DNA from: SAR92 clade bacterium H455
Lineage (GTDB): Bacteria > Pseudomonadota > Gammaproteobacteria > Pseudomonadales > Porticoccaceae
Length of the DNA: 64,000 nucleotides
Assembly: GCA_024802545.1 (NCBI GenBank)
Contig: CP103416.1
Coordinates: forward strand, 2,418,001 to 2,482,000
Direction: 5' to 3'
In this document: positions 53,931-62,972 of the stretch, piece by piece
Layout of the letters: each line of letters begins with the position of its first letter
How positions within the stretch are numbered: the stretch's first letter is position 1
Notes under the pieces: model-generated
Database searches by the model: none
Told to the model about the DNA's origin: nothing
The model's input: only the letters and a program-made list of their open reading frames with translations
Translations under genes and position numbers: made by a program

Positions 53931-56225
53931 ATGCATCCACCGACCCGCGCCAGTTTTATCTATCGCCTTACGCTTATTATCACTGGAACTCTGCTGATAG
54001 CGTTTATTGGCGCTGCGATTATCAGCCCAAAAGCACCCTCTGATCCACTCACCATTACCGGCACAGCGATAAATAGTAGCGACAACGCTTACCTTGGCAG
54101 CAACGACTGTGCCGGATGTCATACACAGGCCTACCAAGATTGGCAGGGCTCAGATCACGATCAGGCTATGCAGCACGCCACAGCGACCACGGTGAAAGGC
54201 GACTTCAATAACAGCTCATTCGAGGGTCCAAGCAATAGCGCCCTATTTTCGAAAAAATCAGATGGCTTTTATGCACGCCTGGCCGGCACTGATGGGCGAG
54301 TCAAGGATCACAAAATTCTCTACACTTTTGGCACTGAACCTCTACAGCAATATCTGGTGGCATTTCCCGGTGGCCGCCTACAGCAACTTCCGGTGGCCTG
54401 GAATACCCTGACCAGTCAGTGGTTTGATCCACAGCCAGAGTTATTGGCACAACCAGGCGAGTGGGTGCACTGGTCTGAGGGTGGCAAGAACTGGAACAGC
54501 ATGTGTGCCGACTGCCACAGTAATAATGTTGCAAAGAATTTTGACATTGCCAGTGATAGCTACAGCACCACTGTTACTGAACTCGATGTCGGCTGTGAAT
54601 CCTGCCATGGCCCCGGTCGTGATCATGTTGAGGCAGTTAGCTCGGCAGATTTTAATGCCACTCTAAATGAACTGCATATCGACATGAGAGTCGGAGAGGA
54701 CTCACAGGCGGTGGTGGATCAGTGCGGTCGCTGTCATGCCCGCCGCCAACAACTGACCACAAAATTTGAGCATGGCAGCAGCCAACTGCTGGATCACTAT
54801 TTACCGCAGCTGCTGTCGCCGCCCACCTATCACAGCGATGGTCAGATTCTCGACGAGGTATTCGTCTACGGTTCTTTTGTGCAGAGCAAAATGTATCACT
54901 CCGGTGTCGGCTGCGTGGATTGTCACCAGCCCCACAGCGTTAAACTTAAAGCCGAGGGCAATCAGCTCTGTGTCGGCTGCCACAGCAGTGAGCAGTTCGA
55001 TACACCCAAGCATCATCACCATGGCGCAGATCTATCCCAGCCAGCGAATATCCCGCAGGCTCAGGGAACCCAGTGTATTGACTGTCATATGCCAGGGCGG
55101 ATCTATATGGGCAACGATTACCGTCGCGACCATAGCTTTCGTATTCCACGACCGGATCTCAGCGTCGCCCATAATACACCCAATGCCTGCAATGACTGCC
55201 ACAGCAAAGAGTCCGCCGACTGGGCTGCGGCAAAGGTTGAGCAATGGTTTGGTCCTGAGCGGCCGGCGCATTTTTCTGAAATCCTCAGTGCTGCAGCCAG
55301 TCAACCTAATGACTCCGTTGAGCCATTAGTCTCGCTGTTAAATGATCTTTCACAGCCGGCGATTGCCCGCGCCACAGCAGCCTCGCTCCTAGCTCCCGAT
55401 ATCTCGCAGCCAATGGTTGAGCGCGCTCTGACCAATGCCAGCAACGATGCCAGTGCCCTATTGCGAACCACCTCGATTCGGGCGCTCAATGTCAGTCCCA
55501 ATAAGGTCAGCCCCCTACTAGAACGCATCAATGATCCTGTGCGTGCGGTGCGCATAGCCGCCGCTGAAGGACTGGTTGATGTACCAGAAAACCTAATCCC
55601 AAATGCCATGTCTGATGCCTTTAGTCGAGCTCACAAAGAGTATCAGACCTCGCTGCTGGTCAATGCCGACTTTCCCTCAGGTCGCATGGCCATGGCGCTG
55701 GATCAGCATCGCCGCGGTAACCTCGACAGAGCCGTAGAAGAATATCTGGCGGTATTAAAAATCGACAACGGCTTTAACGCTGCACGAATGAATCTGGCGC
55801 AACTTTACTACGGCCAAGGAAAGTTAAGCGAAACAGAAAAACTGTACCGGTCCGTGATTGAGCGCGAGCCAGAGGCCAGCGACGCGCACTATTCATTGGG
55901 ACTATTGATGGCCGAGCAGGGAGATTACCAGCAAGCGGCACTGTCCCTTGAGGCGGCAGCCGTCACTGGCAATAACCCCCGCGCCTGGTACAACCTTGCG
56001 GTGCTCAATCAACAATCTGGGAAAGTGCTGGAGGCTGAAAAGGCCTATATCACAGCTCTGCAATTGATCCCTGGCAATGCCGAGTTTATCACTGGCCTAG
56101 TAAGCCTCTATGGCCAACAGCGGCAATGGGCAAAAGCCCTGCGGCTAATTGATCAGGCGCTGGTCGACGACCCCACAAACCTCAGCCTACAACAATTGAA
56201 ACGGGCCATAACCCAACGCCTTTGA
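53931..56225 (+). CDS. Octaheme c-type cytochrome with HEAT-like and TPR domains
   Basis: A 764-residue exported cytochrome. N-terminal membrane or signal helix (LTLIITGTLLIAFIGAAII), then eight CXXCH sites: CAGCH (Cys60), CADCH, CESCH, CGRCH, CVDCH, CVGCH, CIDCH and CNDCH, all in the first 440 residues. Next comes a HEAT-like helical region (about 455-560, IARATAASLLAPDI, AVRIAAAEGLVDVPE), then TPR repeats to the end (NAARMNLAQLYYGQGKLSETEKLYRSVI, DAHYSLGLLMAEQGDYQQAALSLEAAA, RAWYNLAVLNQQSGKVLEAEKAYITAL). The c554-like spacing suggests an electron carrier or nitrogen/sulfur redox enzyme. Depends on the Ccm system at 28.9-36 kb. Confidence 0.85.
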   Translation: MHPPTRASFIYRLTLIITGTLLIAFIGAAIISPKAPSDPLTITGTAINSSDNAYLGSNDCAGCHTQAYQDWQGSDHDQAMQHATATTVKGDFNNSSFEGPSNSALFSKKSDGFYARLAGTDGRVKDHKILYTFGTEPLQQYLVAFPGGRLQQLPVAWNTLTSQWFDPQPELLAQPGEWVHWSEGGKNWNSMCADCHSNNVAKNFDIASDSYSTTVTELDVGCESCHGPGRDHVEAVSSADFNATLNELHIDMRVGEDSQAVVDQCGRCHARRQQLTTKFEHGSSQLLDHYLPQLLSPPTYHSDGQILDEVFVYGSFVQSKMYHSGVGCVDCHQPHSVKLKAEGNQLCVGCHSSEQFDTPKHHHHGADLSQPANIPQAQGTQCIDCHMPGRIYMGNDYRRDHSFRIPRPDLSVAHNTPNACNDCHSKESADWAAAKVEQWFGPERPAHFSEILSAAASQPNDSVEPLVSLLNDLSQPAIARATAASLLAPDISQPMVERALTNASNDASALLRTTSIRALNVSPNKVSPLLERINDPVRAVRIAAAEGLVDVPENLIPNAMSDAFSRAHKEYQTSLLVNADFPSGRMAMALDQHRRGNLDRAVEEYLAVLKIDNGFNAARMNLAQLYYGQGKLSETEKLYRSVIEREPEASDAHYSLGLLMAEQGDYQQAALSLEAAAVTGNNPRAWYNLAVLNQQSGKVLEAEKAYITALQLIPGNAEFITGLVSLYGQQRQWAKALRLIDQALVDDPTNLSLQQLKRAITQRL

Positions 56226-56250
56226 GGAGTAGCCACACAACTTCAAAGGC
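56218..56250. terminator. Inverted repeat between converging cytochrome and phosphatase genes
   Basis: GCCTTTGA (56218-56225) and TCAAAGGC (56243-56250) pair over 8 bp around a 17-base loop that follows the cytochrome stop. It has no T-tract. It may terminate in both directions. Confidence 0.4.
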
Positions 56251-56256
56251 TGAAAC

Positions 56257-57963
56257 CTATTGGCGCCGCTGCGGTCTTGTCAAAAAGAGCGCCTCTGAGG
56301 CTTTCTCAAATAGATTGCCTGCATGGTTCATCACATGGAAAACGATGCTCTGCTCATGGGAGCCAGTCACCAGATGTGCCCCGGGGCCAATCCCATAGAT
56401 TGCCACATCCTCACCACCGTGAGTCTCACTTTCTAAGGGCACCAGTACTTCCTGATGAAAACCCTCAGTCTCAGTGTCTAGAGCGGTTAAATCCTGACGC
56501 CCCGCCACTGACTTACTGTAATAGGCCATATCGGCATTAGTCTCATCACCCAGATAACGAAATCCAAGACCATTGGTATAACCCAAGGTGGTGTAGGGCA
56601 GTCCATCCTCATCTAATGCAGGCTTGTTGGACCCTACATTCACCACCTTACCCAGAATCGGATTACCGCGTTTTGGATAGCCGGCCATGGTAAAAGTATG
56701 ACTGTGATCGGCGGTGACAATAATCAGCGTATCCTCGCGGCTGGTGGCATCAAGTGCAGCCTGAACTGCGCGAGATAATTCCACCGTATCGCTCAAGGCG
56801 GCAAAGGCACTGTTGGCATGATGGCCGTGGTCAATGCGCCCCGCTTCCACCATCAAGAAAAAACCCTGCTCATTGTTATCGAGAATATCGATCGCCTTGG
56901 CGGTCATTTCAGTGAGCGAGGGCTCACCTGCAAGGTCATTCTGACGATCGGCCTCGTAGCGCATTCCTGACTCATTAAATAGACCGAACAGATTTTCGCT
57001 ACTGTCAGTATCAACAGCGTCGAAACCGGCCTGATCAATCACATAGTCACCCCTGGGATACAGTGCTTGCCACTCTTGCACTAGGTTGCGACCATCATTG
57101 CGGTCACCCTCTACCGAGCTGCTGGCGTCGCGGCTATTGGCCGCTGGGTCATTGGGCAAGAACTCACGACGTCCACCCCCCAGCGCGACCTCGATACCAT
57201 CCACGTCAATACCGGAATAGCGAGCTTCGAGATTGCGCTCAAAATTGACCAGCTGCGAGGCAATATCTTCACAGCCGGCAGCAATTGCCGCAGCAGGCAT
57301 CATCGAGGGATTTTCCCAATCGCGATCGGCGGATTTAGCATAGGTTGCAGCAGGTGTGGCGTGAGTGATTCGTGCAGTGGAGACAATGCCTGTAGAGAGT
57401 CCAGCAATTTCGGCCAGTTCCAGCGCGGTAAACAACTGGTTGCCGGCAGCTGATTCACAATCACCTTTATGAGCGTCTTGGTCGAGGCCAACAATCCCTA
57501 TATTGGTTTTAACACCACTGATCAGAGCGGTCATAGTACCCGCCGAATCCGCTGTTTGAGCATCGACGTTGTAGGTTTTCGCGAGGCCCACGAAGGGGAA
57601 CTTGCCAAAGCTGAGACTATTCTCTTCACCAGACATGCCCTGCTGCTGCCCTTCAAAAATACGCGCGGCAGTGACTGTGGTTACACCCATACCATCGCCG
57701 ACAAAGAGGATAATATTTTTCGCCGAGCCCGCCTGCAATGCCAGTCGCTGTACCTGCCGATTGGTCTCTGCGACCACTGCTGCAGACTCCGTATACCATT
57801 GATTATCAATGCTCGTAAGTAGTGCCTCAGGCACAGCGGACGGCGTCTCTGGAGATAGGGAACCCGATGTATCAGGTGGCGTACAGCCAATCATTAACAG
57901 TGCAGCTAGGCTTAGCGCAGATCGATTCGGTCGACGAAGGTTTGGCGAGGTTAACTTGGGCAT
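56257..57963 (-). CDS. Alkaline phosphatase, PhoA-superfamily lipoprotein
   Basis: A lipoprotein of about 568 residues (lipobox MIGC) of the alkaline phosphatase family. NIILFVGDGMGVTTVTAARI holds the first metal-binding Asp, TADSAGTMTALISG the nucleophilic Ser, EAGRIDHGHHAN and TADHSHTF further zinc ligands. Releases phosphate from monoesters in the periplasm. The start at 57963 is used because AGGA lies 9 bases upstream and the lipoprotein signal then begins at MPKL. No Pho box was identified by eye. Confidence 0.92.
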   Translation of the reverse strand: MPKLTSPNLRRPNRSALSLAALLMIGCTPPDTSGSLSPETPSAVPEALLTSIDNQWYTESAAVVAETNRQVQRLALQAGSAKNIILFVGDGMGVTTVTAARIFEGQQQGMSGEENSLSFGKFPFVGLAKTYNVDAQTADSAGTMTALISGVKTNIGIVGLDQDAHKGDCESAAGNQLFTALELAEIAGLSTGIVSTARITHATPAATYAKSADRDWENPSMMPAAAIAAGCEDIASQLVNFERNLEARYSGIDVDGIEVALGGGRREFLPNDPAANSRDASSSVEGDRNDGRNLVQEWQALYPRGDYVIDQAGFDAVDTDSSENLFGLFNESGMRYEADRQNDLAGEPSLTEMTAKAIDILDNNEQGFFLMVEAGRIDHGHHANSAFAALSDTVELSRAVQAALDATSREDTLIIVTADHSHTFTMAGYPKRGNPILGKVVNVGSNKPALDEDGLPYTTLGYTNGLGFRYLGDETNADMAYYSKSVAGRQDLTALDTETEGFHQEVLVPLESETHGGEDVAIYGIGPGAHLVTGSHEQSIVFHVMNHAGNLFEKASEALFLTRPQRRQ

Positions 57964-58182
57964 AGTCTGAGTCCTGTCTCGACGGTTATTATCAAAAAGT
58001 GGTTGATATTTGCCGCAGCAGTATGCCACTGAATGCTAACTTTAAAACCATCAATTGAATGGAATTAGACCTAGCAGCACAGGCATTTAACATTCAACAG
58101 CATGGAGCATATGATTCAGAGGGCGCGGCAGTATAAGGCTATGCCATCTGCATGTTTACAGCGATGGCTTGAACAAGACATC

Positions 58183-59244
58183 TCAAATCAGTGTCTGATC
58201 GTCGAACACTGGATTCGGGGAGTGTTGTGCGCCGGCCTGAAAGACCTCAACCGATGCGGCTGCCTCTTTAATATCCTCAAAGCGAGCGATATGAAACAGG
58301 GCGTCACCTTCGTTGACCAGAGGAATATTGCTCCTGCCGATCACCAGACCGTTATATTGTGCGGTGACGGGATAGTCTGTTGGATCAAACAGGTCAGACG
58401 GGTCTGAGATAACACCTAAGACATCACCGCTCCTCACTCTGGAACCGAGAGCGACAACCGAGCGCAGTATGCCGCTCTGCGGTGCTCGCTCCCAACTACT
58501 TGAGCGGGCAACAAAGGGGTCATGGCGCTTGCCAGGATTTTTTGTCGGTGCCAACATGACCAATTTTCGCATAACCGATAAAATACCGCGCACGCCGGCA
58601 CGGATGGATAACTCGTCAAAGCGCAATGCTTCACCGGCTTCGTAGAGCAACACTTTCACCCCATACTCATCAGCCGCTTGGCGGAGTGAACCATCACGTA
58701 AATTTGAGTTGAGTAATACCGGGACTGAAAAAGCCTCGGCTAATTGTTTTGTCTCTGGGTCATCCAGATTGGCGCGAATTTGTGGCAGGTTGGAGCGATG
58801 TATGGCACCAGTATGCAGATCGATACCATAATCGCACTGCCGCACCACTTCCTGCAGAAAAATATGAGCCAGCCTTGCGGCCAGTGAGCCCCGGCTGGAG
58901 CCTGGAAAAGAGCGGTTCAGGTCACGCCTGTCTGGCAGGTAGCGAGAGTGCTGGATAATACCAAATATATTCACCACGGGAATGACTATCAGCGTGCCAC
59001 GCAAGCGCTTAAGTGCGCTGGTTTTTAACAGGCGCCGGGTTATTTCAACGCCGTTAAGCTCATCGCCATGAATAGCGGCGCTAATAAACACAGTTGGCCC
59101 ACTGGTTTTCCCGCAGATAACCTGTAGTGGAATATTGACATTGATATGGGTATATAACTTGCCAATAGGCAGTTCAATAACGCGCCGCTCACCAGGTTGT
59201 ATCGTGATCCCGTTAATCGTCACCGGTTTATTTTTGGTCGTCAT
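58183..59244 (-). CDS. Aspartoacylase/succinylglutamate desuccinylase-like zinc peptidase
   Basis: A 353-residue M14-type zinc hydrolase. ISAAIHGDELNGVEITRRLL gives the H-x-x-E zinc site, IDLHTGAIHR the second histidine, and VPVVNIFGIIQHSRYLPDRRDLNRSFPGS the substrate Arg/Asn region. The C-terminal beta domain ends in a ligand-dependent capping part. Together with the adjacent RimK and RimB-like genes this forms a widespread three-gene unit; the physiological substrate is unproven. A 12-base gap to rimK indicates cotranscription. Confidence 0.85.
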   Translation of the reverse strand: MTTKNKPVTINGITIQPGERRVIELPIGKLYTHINVNIPLQVICGKTSGPTVFISAAIHGDELNGVEITRRLLKTSALKRLRGTLIVIPVVNIFGIIQHSRYLPDRRDLNRSFPGSSRGSLAARLAHIFLQEVVRQCDYGIDLHTGAIHRSNLPQIRANLDDPETKQLAEAFSVPVLLNSNLRDGSLRQAADEYGVKVLLYEAGEALRFDELSIRAGVRGILSVMRKLVMLAPTKNPGKRHDPFVARSSSWERAPQSGILRSVVALGSRVRSGDVLGVISDPSDLFDPTDYPVTAQYNGLVIGRSNIPLVNEGDALFHIARFEDIKEAAASVEVFQAGAQHSPNPVFDDQTLI

Positions 59245-59255
59245 ACAGGTAACTA

Positions 59256-60167
59256 TTATCCTTTGCCGCGTGTACGTGTTTTATTGGGTTTGGCGTTTTT
59301 CTCGATAAAATCGATAATCATTCCGGCGACATTTTTTTGAGTCGCTTCTTCAATGCCTTTCAATCCCGGCGAAGAGTTCACCTCCATCACCAGTGGGCCT
59401 CGACTGGATCGCAATAAATCGACACCGCACACATTGAGCCCCATGATAGTCGCGGCCTTAATGGCTGTTTTGCGTTCGGCAGGCGAGAGCTTCACCAGTT
59501 GAGCTGAACCACCACGATGCAGATTGGAACGAAACTCTCCCTCGGGGGCTGTTCTCTGCATAGCCGCAATAACCTTGCCTCCAACAACCAGACAGCGAAT
59601 ATCGCTGCCGCCAGCTTCTTTAATAAACTCCTGAATAAGGATATTACTTTTTACCCCCATGAAGGCCTGAATAACACTTTCTGCCGCTTTTTTGGTCTCG
59701 GCCAGCACCACGCCAATACCCTGAGTTCCTTCAAGTAGCTTAATAACCAGTGGTGCACCGCCGACCTCTCGAATCAAGCTTTTGACATCATCTGGCGAAT
59801 TGGCGAAAGCGGTTACAGGTATGCCAACCCCTTTGCGCGACAATAGCTGGATGGAGCGTAGCTTGTCTCGAGAACGAGAAATTGCAACGGACTCGTTGAC
59901 GCAATAAGTACCCATCATTTCAAACTGGCGTACCACTGAAGTACCATAAAAAGTCACTGAAGCGCCAATGCGAGGGATGACCGCATCAAAATCACCGGGA
60001 TTAAACTCTTCGTTTTTGAAGTGTATGGAAGGATTCTCGGTACCCATATCCATAAAACAGCGAATATGGTCAATAACACGGATGTCGTGACCACGTTCTT
60101 TGGCAGCTTCCACAAGACGGCTTGTGGAGTAAAGTTTGGGGTTCCGCGACAAAATGGCAATTTTCAT
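59256..60167 (-). CDS. rimK: RimK-type ATP-grasp glutamate ligase
   Basis: A 303-residue ATP-grasp ligase of the RimK family, which in E. coli and Pseudomonas adds Glu residues to ribosomal protein S6. [27 protein letters not shown] is the N-terminal domain; [17 protein letters not shown] and [25 protein letters not shown] lie in the ATP-grasp core; [17 protein letters not shown] is the metal-binding C-terminal block. The Lys-rich tail ([11 protein letters not shown]) is variable. Confidence 0.94.
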   Translation of the reverse strand: MKIAILSRNPKLYSTSRLVEAAKERGHDIRVIDHIRCFMDMGTENPSIHFKNEEFNPGDFDAVIPRIGASVTFYGTSVVRQFEMMGTYCVNESVAISRSRDKLRSIQLLSRKGVGIPVTAFANSPDDVKSLIREVGGAPLVIKLLEGTQGIGVVLAETKKAAESVIQAFMGVKSNILIQEFIKEAGGSDIRCLVVGGKVIAAMQRTAPEGEFRSNLHRGGSAQLVKLSPAERKTAIKAATIMGLNVCGVDLLRSSRGPLVMEVNSSPGLKGIEEATQKNVAGMIIDFIEKNAKPNKTRTRGKG

Positions 60168-60221
60168 GGGTTCTCCTAGGTTATTTGGATCCTGCGTTTA
60201 ATTATTATGGACTGCAAAAAG

Positions 60222-60692
60222 TCACATTGAGGGGGAACCTGAGAGATAAGACGCCGCCGGGTTGACACAATACAAATCATTCAAGGCTGTGCGTCCCAGT
60301 AACAGTCGAAACTTCATCGTGTCACGATTGGTCAATGTTACCTCAATCATTCGTTTTATATCGCCAATAGTGACTGTTGTTTCTATCACAAAGCGACGCT
60401 CTGCATGACCACCGGAATCGGTAATTGTTCGCTCTTCCAACACGGCGGCATCACAAACAACCTCGGTTTCGTTGTCATTTTGATTAGGGTGGATGCCAAA
60501 CCTGACACGCTGTTCATCACCTTTATGGTAGGGTTCAACGAAGTAGGCGTGCAGGGCAGAGGTTCGTGCCCCGGTATCAACCTTTGACTTGATGGATGAA
60601 ATCCCCAGGTTTGGCAAGCTGACCCACTCACGCCAGCCCAGGGTGATCAGTTCAGATTGTTTTGCTGATTGATGTGTCGTGTTGGCACACAT
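60222..60692 (-). CDS. rimB: RimB-like retropepsin-type protease
   Basis: About 156 residues of the ATP-dependent zinc protease/RimB family, which trims the glutamate tails added by RimK in pseudomonads. [32 protein letters not shown] carries the aspartic D-T-G-A motif; [37 protein letters not shown] is the conserved closing block. The start at 60692 is preferred: a GAGA site lies about 9 bases upstream. First gene of rimB-rimK-aspartoacylase. Confidence 0.88.
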   Translation of the reverse strand: MCANTTHQSAKQSELITLGWREWVSLPNLGISSIKSKVDTGARTSALHAYFVEPYHKGDEQRVRFGIHPNQNDNETEVVCDAAVLEERTITDSGGHAERRFVIETTVTIGDIKRMIEVTLTNRDTMKFRLLLGRTALNDLYCVNPAASYLSGSPSM

Positions 60693-60761
60693 GGTATTGA
60701 TCTCTAAAGGGATAAAAAATTTTCGCAAGCATAGATGATTTACCACTAGGTATATACAAAA

Positions 60762-60870
60762 ATAGAGGGGGTGACTTGGGATACTAGAGTGACGTCTATT
60801 AGCTTAACCTTGCGAAGATTGTGGATACCCTTTATACCCCTCTATGCCCCTCTATGCCCCTCTATGCCCC
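60762..60870. repeat. 10-bp tandem repeat with opposed arm upstream of rimB
   Basis: CCCCTCTATG is repeated three times (60837-60866) plus CCCC. Its complement ATAGAGGGG occurs once at 60762-60770, so any of the three copies can form a 9-bp stem with it. Confidence 0.75.
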
Positions 60871-61165
60871 ATTAACCCCTCTCATAGGCAGGAGAAACCA
60901 CACTGCCTATTACTCAGTCATTACTCCGCCGAGCTATTTCAGAGCGCTCGAGGGTTATCGCAATTCAGCGGCCGATTAGTTTTGTCACGGCGACATCAAA
61001 ACGTGACTGGACAGATTGGTAGTTCAGTGATTGCAGCAGCTCCCCCGAAAAATCCTTCTGTGGTTTCCCTGAGTGGACCTGCCAGTTCCATCACCTGATT
61101 GAGGGTGTAGTGAGCACTGTTAATCAAAGTGCCGTTAATCCAAGCAGTATTAATCAACAGTACAG
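60871..61165. other. Non-coding stretch between rimB promoter region and the XRE-like gene
   Basis: No credible gene. An 84-codon frame from 60844 starts inside the tandem repeat and resembles nothing. At 61121-61165 a degenerate 15-base unit starting TTAATC repeats three times (61121, 61136, 61151). Confidence 0.5.
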
Positions 61166-61489
61166 CTAGTCAAAGCGCAGAATTTCGTCGATATCCAGGC
61201 CGTGAGCCTTGGCTATTTTGAACAGCTGCCAGAGCGACACTATGGCTTGGGGATTCTGCTCCATTCTCTGGTACTGACGCAGAGACAATTCATAGTCGGC
61301 CATATCTTCTTGAACTAGGTGGCCATTTTTACGCAACGAGACGATCCGCTTCTGCAATTTTTTCTGTAACTGCAAAAATTCATCGTAATAAGCAGAATCT
61401 GCATTTGGGCGTTGCATATCAGTTTGCTCAGATAACCATTGACCTAGGCCGCCAAGGTTGGCATATTCGAAATCACAGCAACACGCCAT
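61166..61489 (-). CDS. XRE-like helix-turn-helix protein with Cys-rich start
   Basis: About 107 residues. The start MACCCDF contains three adjacent cysteines. A basic coiled segment (LQLQKKLQKRIVSLRKNGH) leads into an XRE-like HTH: VQEDMADYELSLRQYQRMEQNPQAIVSLWQLFKIAKAHGLDIDEIL. A GGAGG ribosome site 9 bases before 61489 fixes this start. The cysteines could bind metal or sense redox (inference). The gene is divergent from a lipoprotein gene with a perfect palindrome between. Confidence 0.7.
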   Translation of the reverse strand: MACCCDFEYANLGGLGQWLSEQTDMQRPNADSAYYDEFLQLQKKLQKRIVSLRKNGHLVQEDMADYELSLRQYQRMEQNPQAIVSLWQLFKIAKAHGLDIDEILRFD

Positions 61490-61549
61490 GCTTGACGTCC
61501 TCCGTGACGAAATAATTGAATGTGAATCTGTGGACAGTGAAAACAACAA

Positions 61550-61566
61550 GGCTCTCTCAGAGAGCC
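61550..61566. promoter_or_regulatory. Perfect 17-bp palindrome between XRE-like and lipoprotein genes
   Basis: GGCTCTCTCAGAGAGCC is an exact dyad with one central base, 61 bases upstream of the XRE-like start. It could be an operator for that regulator or a compact hairpin. Confidence 0.55.
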
Positions 61567-61589
61567 AACAATGGAGCTATTTAATCAGT

Positions 61590-61631
61590 GCACTCTTTAT
61601 CGGTGCATTTTTAGATACATTTTAAGAGTGC
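61590..61631 (+). promoter_or_regulatory. Hairpin next to the lipoprotein start
   Basis: GCACTCTT (61590-61597) and AAGAGTGC (61624-61631) pair perfectly and end just before an ATG at 61633. If transcribed, it would hide a weak AAGAG site, leaving AAGGAA at 61639 free for the GTG at 61654. Confidence 0.4.
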
Positions 61632-61653
61632 TATGCACAAGGAACCAAAACCC

Positions 61654-62085
61654 GTGACAATTCAGCTATTGAAAAAACTGACAGCCATAGTCCTAATGCT
61701 TGCCGCAACCCTAACATTACTGGGTTGCGCGAATAACTCATCACAACCCAATTATGATCTGGACACCTATACCCTGGGTCGCAGCGCAGTATTCACCCAG
61801 CGCGAGCTGATTAACGAACAGCTAAAAGATCCAGCCGAGATAAATTCTCAAGTCCGCGACACCCTGATATACAACTACTGTGATCTAGTGGCACGAAATG
61901 CCATCTACATAGCCCGAGACAACCTACCCAAGCAGTGCCAAAGCCTCAGCGCTAAAGAGCCATTCAGCGACAATAAACAGCGTCAGTGTGCCTACAACTA
62001 CCATATCTGCGTCAAGGCCTGCCCTCTGCGCACCAACGACTGTCAGCCTTGTATTAAACGCGCCAAAAAGTGCCTGGCTCCCTAG
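61654..62085 (+). CDS. Hypothetical Cys-rich lipoprotein
   Basis: About 143 residues. Signal LLKKLTAIVLMLAATLTLLGC with a lipobox Cys, then a helical domain with RDTLIYNYCDLVARNAIYIARDNLP and a C-terminus rich in Cys (CAYNYHICVKACPLRTNDCQPCIKRAKKC). The pairs suggest disulfides or metal binding. GTG at 61654 is preceded by AAGGAA at 9 bases; an ATG at 61633 is the alternative. Not recognised. Confidence 0.65.
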   Translation: MTIQLLKKLTAIVLMLAATLTLLGCANNSSQPNYDLDTYTLGRSAVFTQRELINEQLKDPAEINSQVRDTLIYNYCDLVARNAIYIARDNLPKQCQSLSAKEPFSDNKQRQCAYNYHICVKACPLRTNDCQPCIKRAKKCLAP

Positions 62086-62124
62086 AATGACTCCCAAGAA
62101 AGGCCCCTGAGCAAACTAACTTAT

Positions 62125-62760
62125 CTAAGCCGGGTCAGAACCATAGGCATAAAATCCACCGCGCTCAAGGGCAGCCTTATAGGCTGGACGCTGCTGCATG
62201 CGCTGACGATAGGCGGCGATGTTCGGCAGTGTCTCCAAGGAATAGAGCAGCGGTGTAATCTCAACTACAAATGAAAGCTGAATATCAGCGCCAGAAAAAC
62301 TGTTATCCACTAACCAATCAACCCCCTGCAGTGAATTCTCTATATAGCCGAGATGACGCTGCAGCTCGTCACTGATGCGCGGTTGCAGTGGCGCACCGGC
62401 GTCGCCCAAGCGTGCCGTATACATTTTCAGCATCATGGGCAACATCGCACTACCCTCTGCATAATGCAGCCACTGCAGGTACTGCTCATAGCTATCAGTG
62501 TCGGTTTCAGGCTGCAAACGACCAGCGCCATAGTGGCGTAAAACATAGTCAATAATCGCGCCAGACTCAATAATGGTGGCTTCGCCATCAGTTAAAACGG
62601 GCGACTTACCCAGCGGATGAACCAGCTCCAACTCCGGGGGTGCAAGATTGGTCACTGGATCGCGCTGATAGGCTTGTAACTGATACTCTAGGCCGAGCTC
62701 TTCGAGTAACCAGAGGATGCGTTGCGAACGGGAATTATTTAAATGATGGACAGTCAACAT
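62125..62760 (-). CDS. Glutathione S-transferase
   Basis: A 211-residue GST. The thioredoxin-like N-domain has LTVHHLNNSRSQRILWLLEELGLEYQL (Ser for glutathione activation), and HPLGKSPVLTDGEATIIESGAIIDYV gives the glutathione-binding cis-Pro and E-S. The helical C-domain includes SFSGADIQLSFVVEI. A cytosolic conjugating or thiol-transferring enzyme; substrate unknown. Confidence 0.92.
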   Translation of the reverse strand: MLTVHHLNNSRSQRILWLLEELGLEYQLQAYQRDPVTNLAPPELELVHPLGKSPVLTDGEATIIESGAIIDYVLRHYGAGRLQPETDTDSYEQYLQWLHYAEGSAMLPMMLKMYTARLGDAGAPLQPRISDELQRHLGYIENSLQGVDWLVDNSFSGADIQLSFVVEITPLLYSLETLPNIAAYRQRMQQRPAYKAALERGGFYAYGSDPA

Positions 62761-62972
62761 AGCTGAGACTCTAGTAGGAAAGATTAACTACTGCTCTAAA
62801 GGGCAGTTCATTGCGCTGGCGGTCCAGCTGCCGGTGCAGTATACCTAAAAACTAAGCCGGTAAAATACAGCAACTAAAGCCAGCGCAACAGCTGCTGATA
62901 GCATCAAACAATTGTTCTCTGATATTAACCGCTGTAAGCTACGCTCTCGATCGATTCCGCCCTGAGATTATC

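Noticed and set aside
60844-61098. 84-codon frame on the plus strand
   Set aside because: It begins inside the CCCCTCTATG repeat, has no ribosome site and no recognisable domain.
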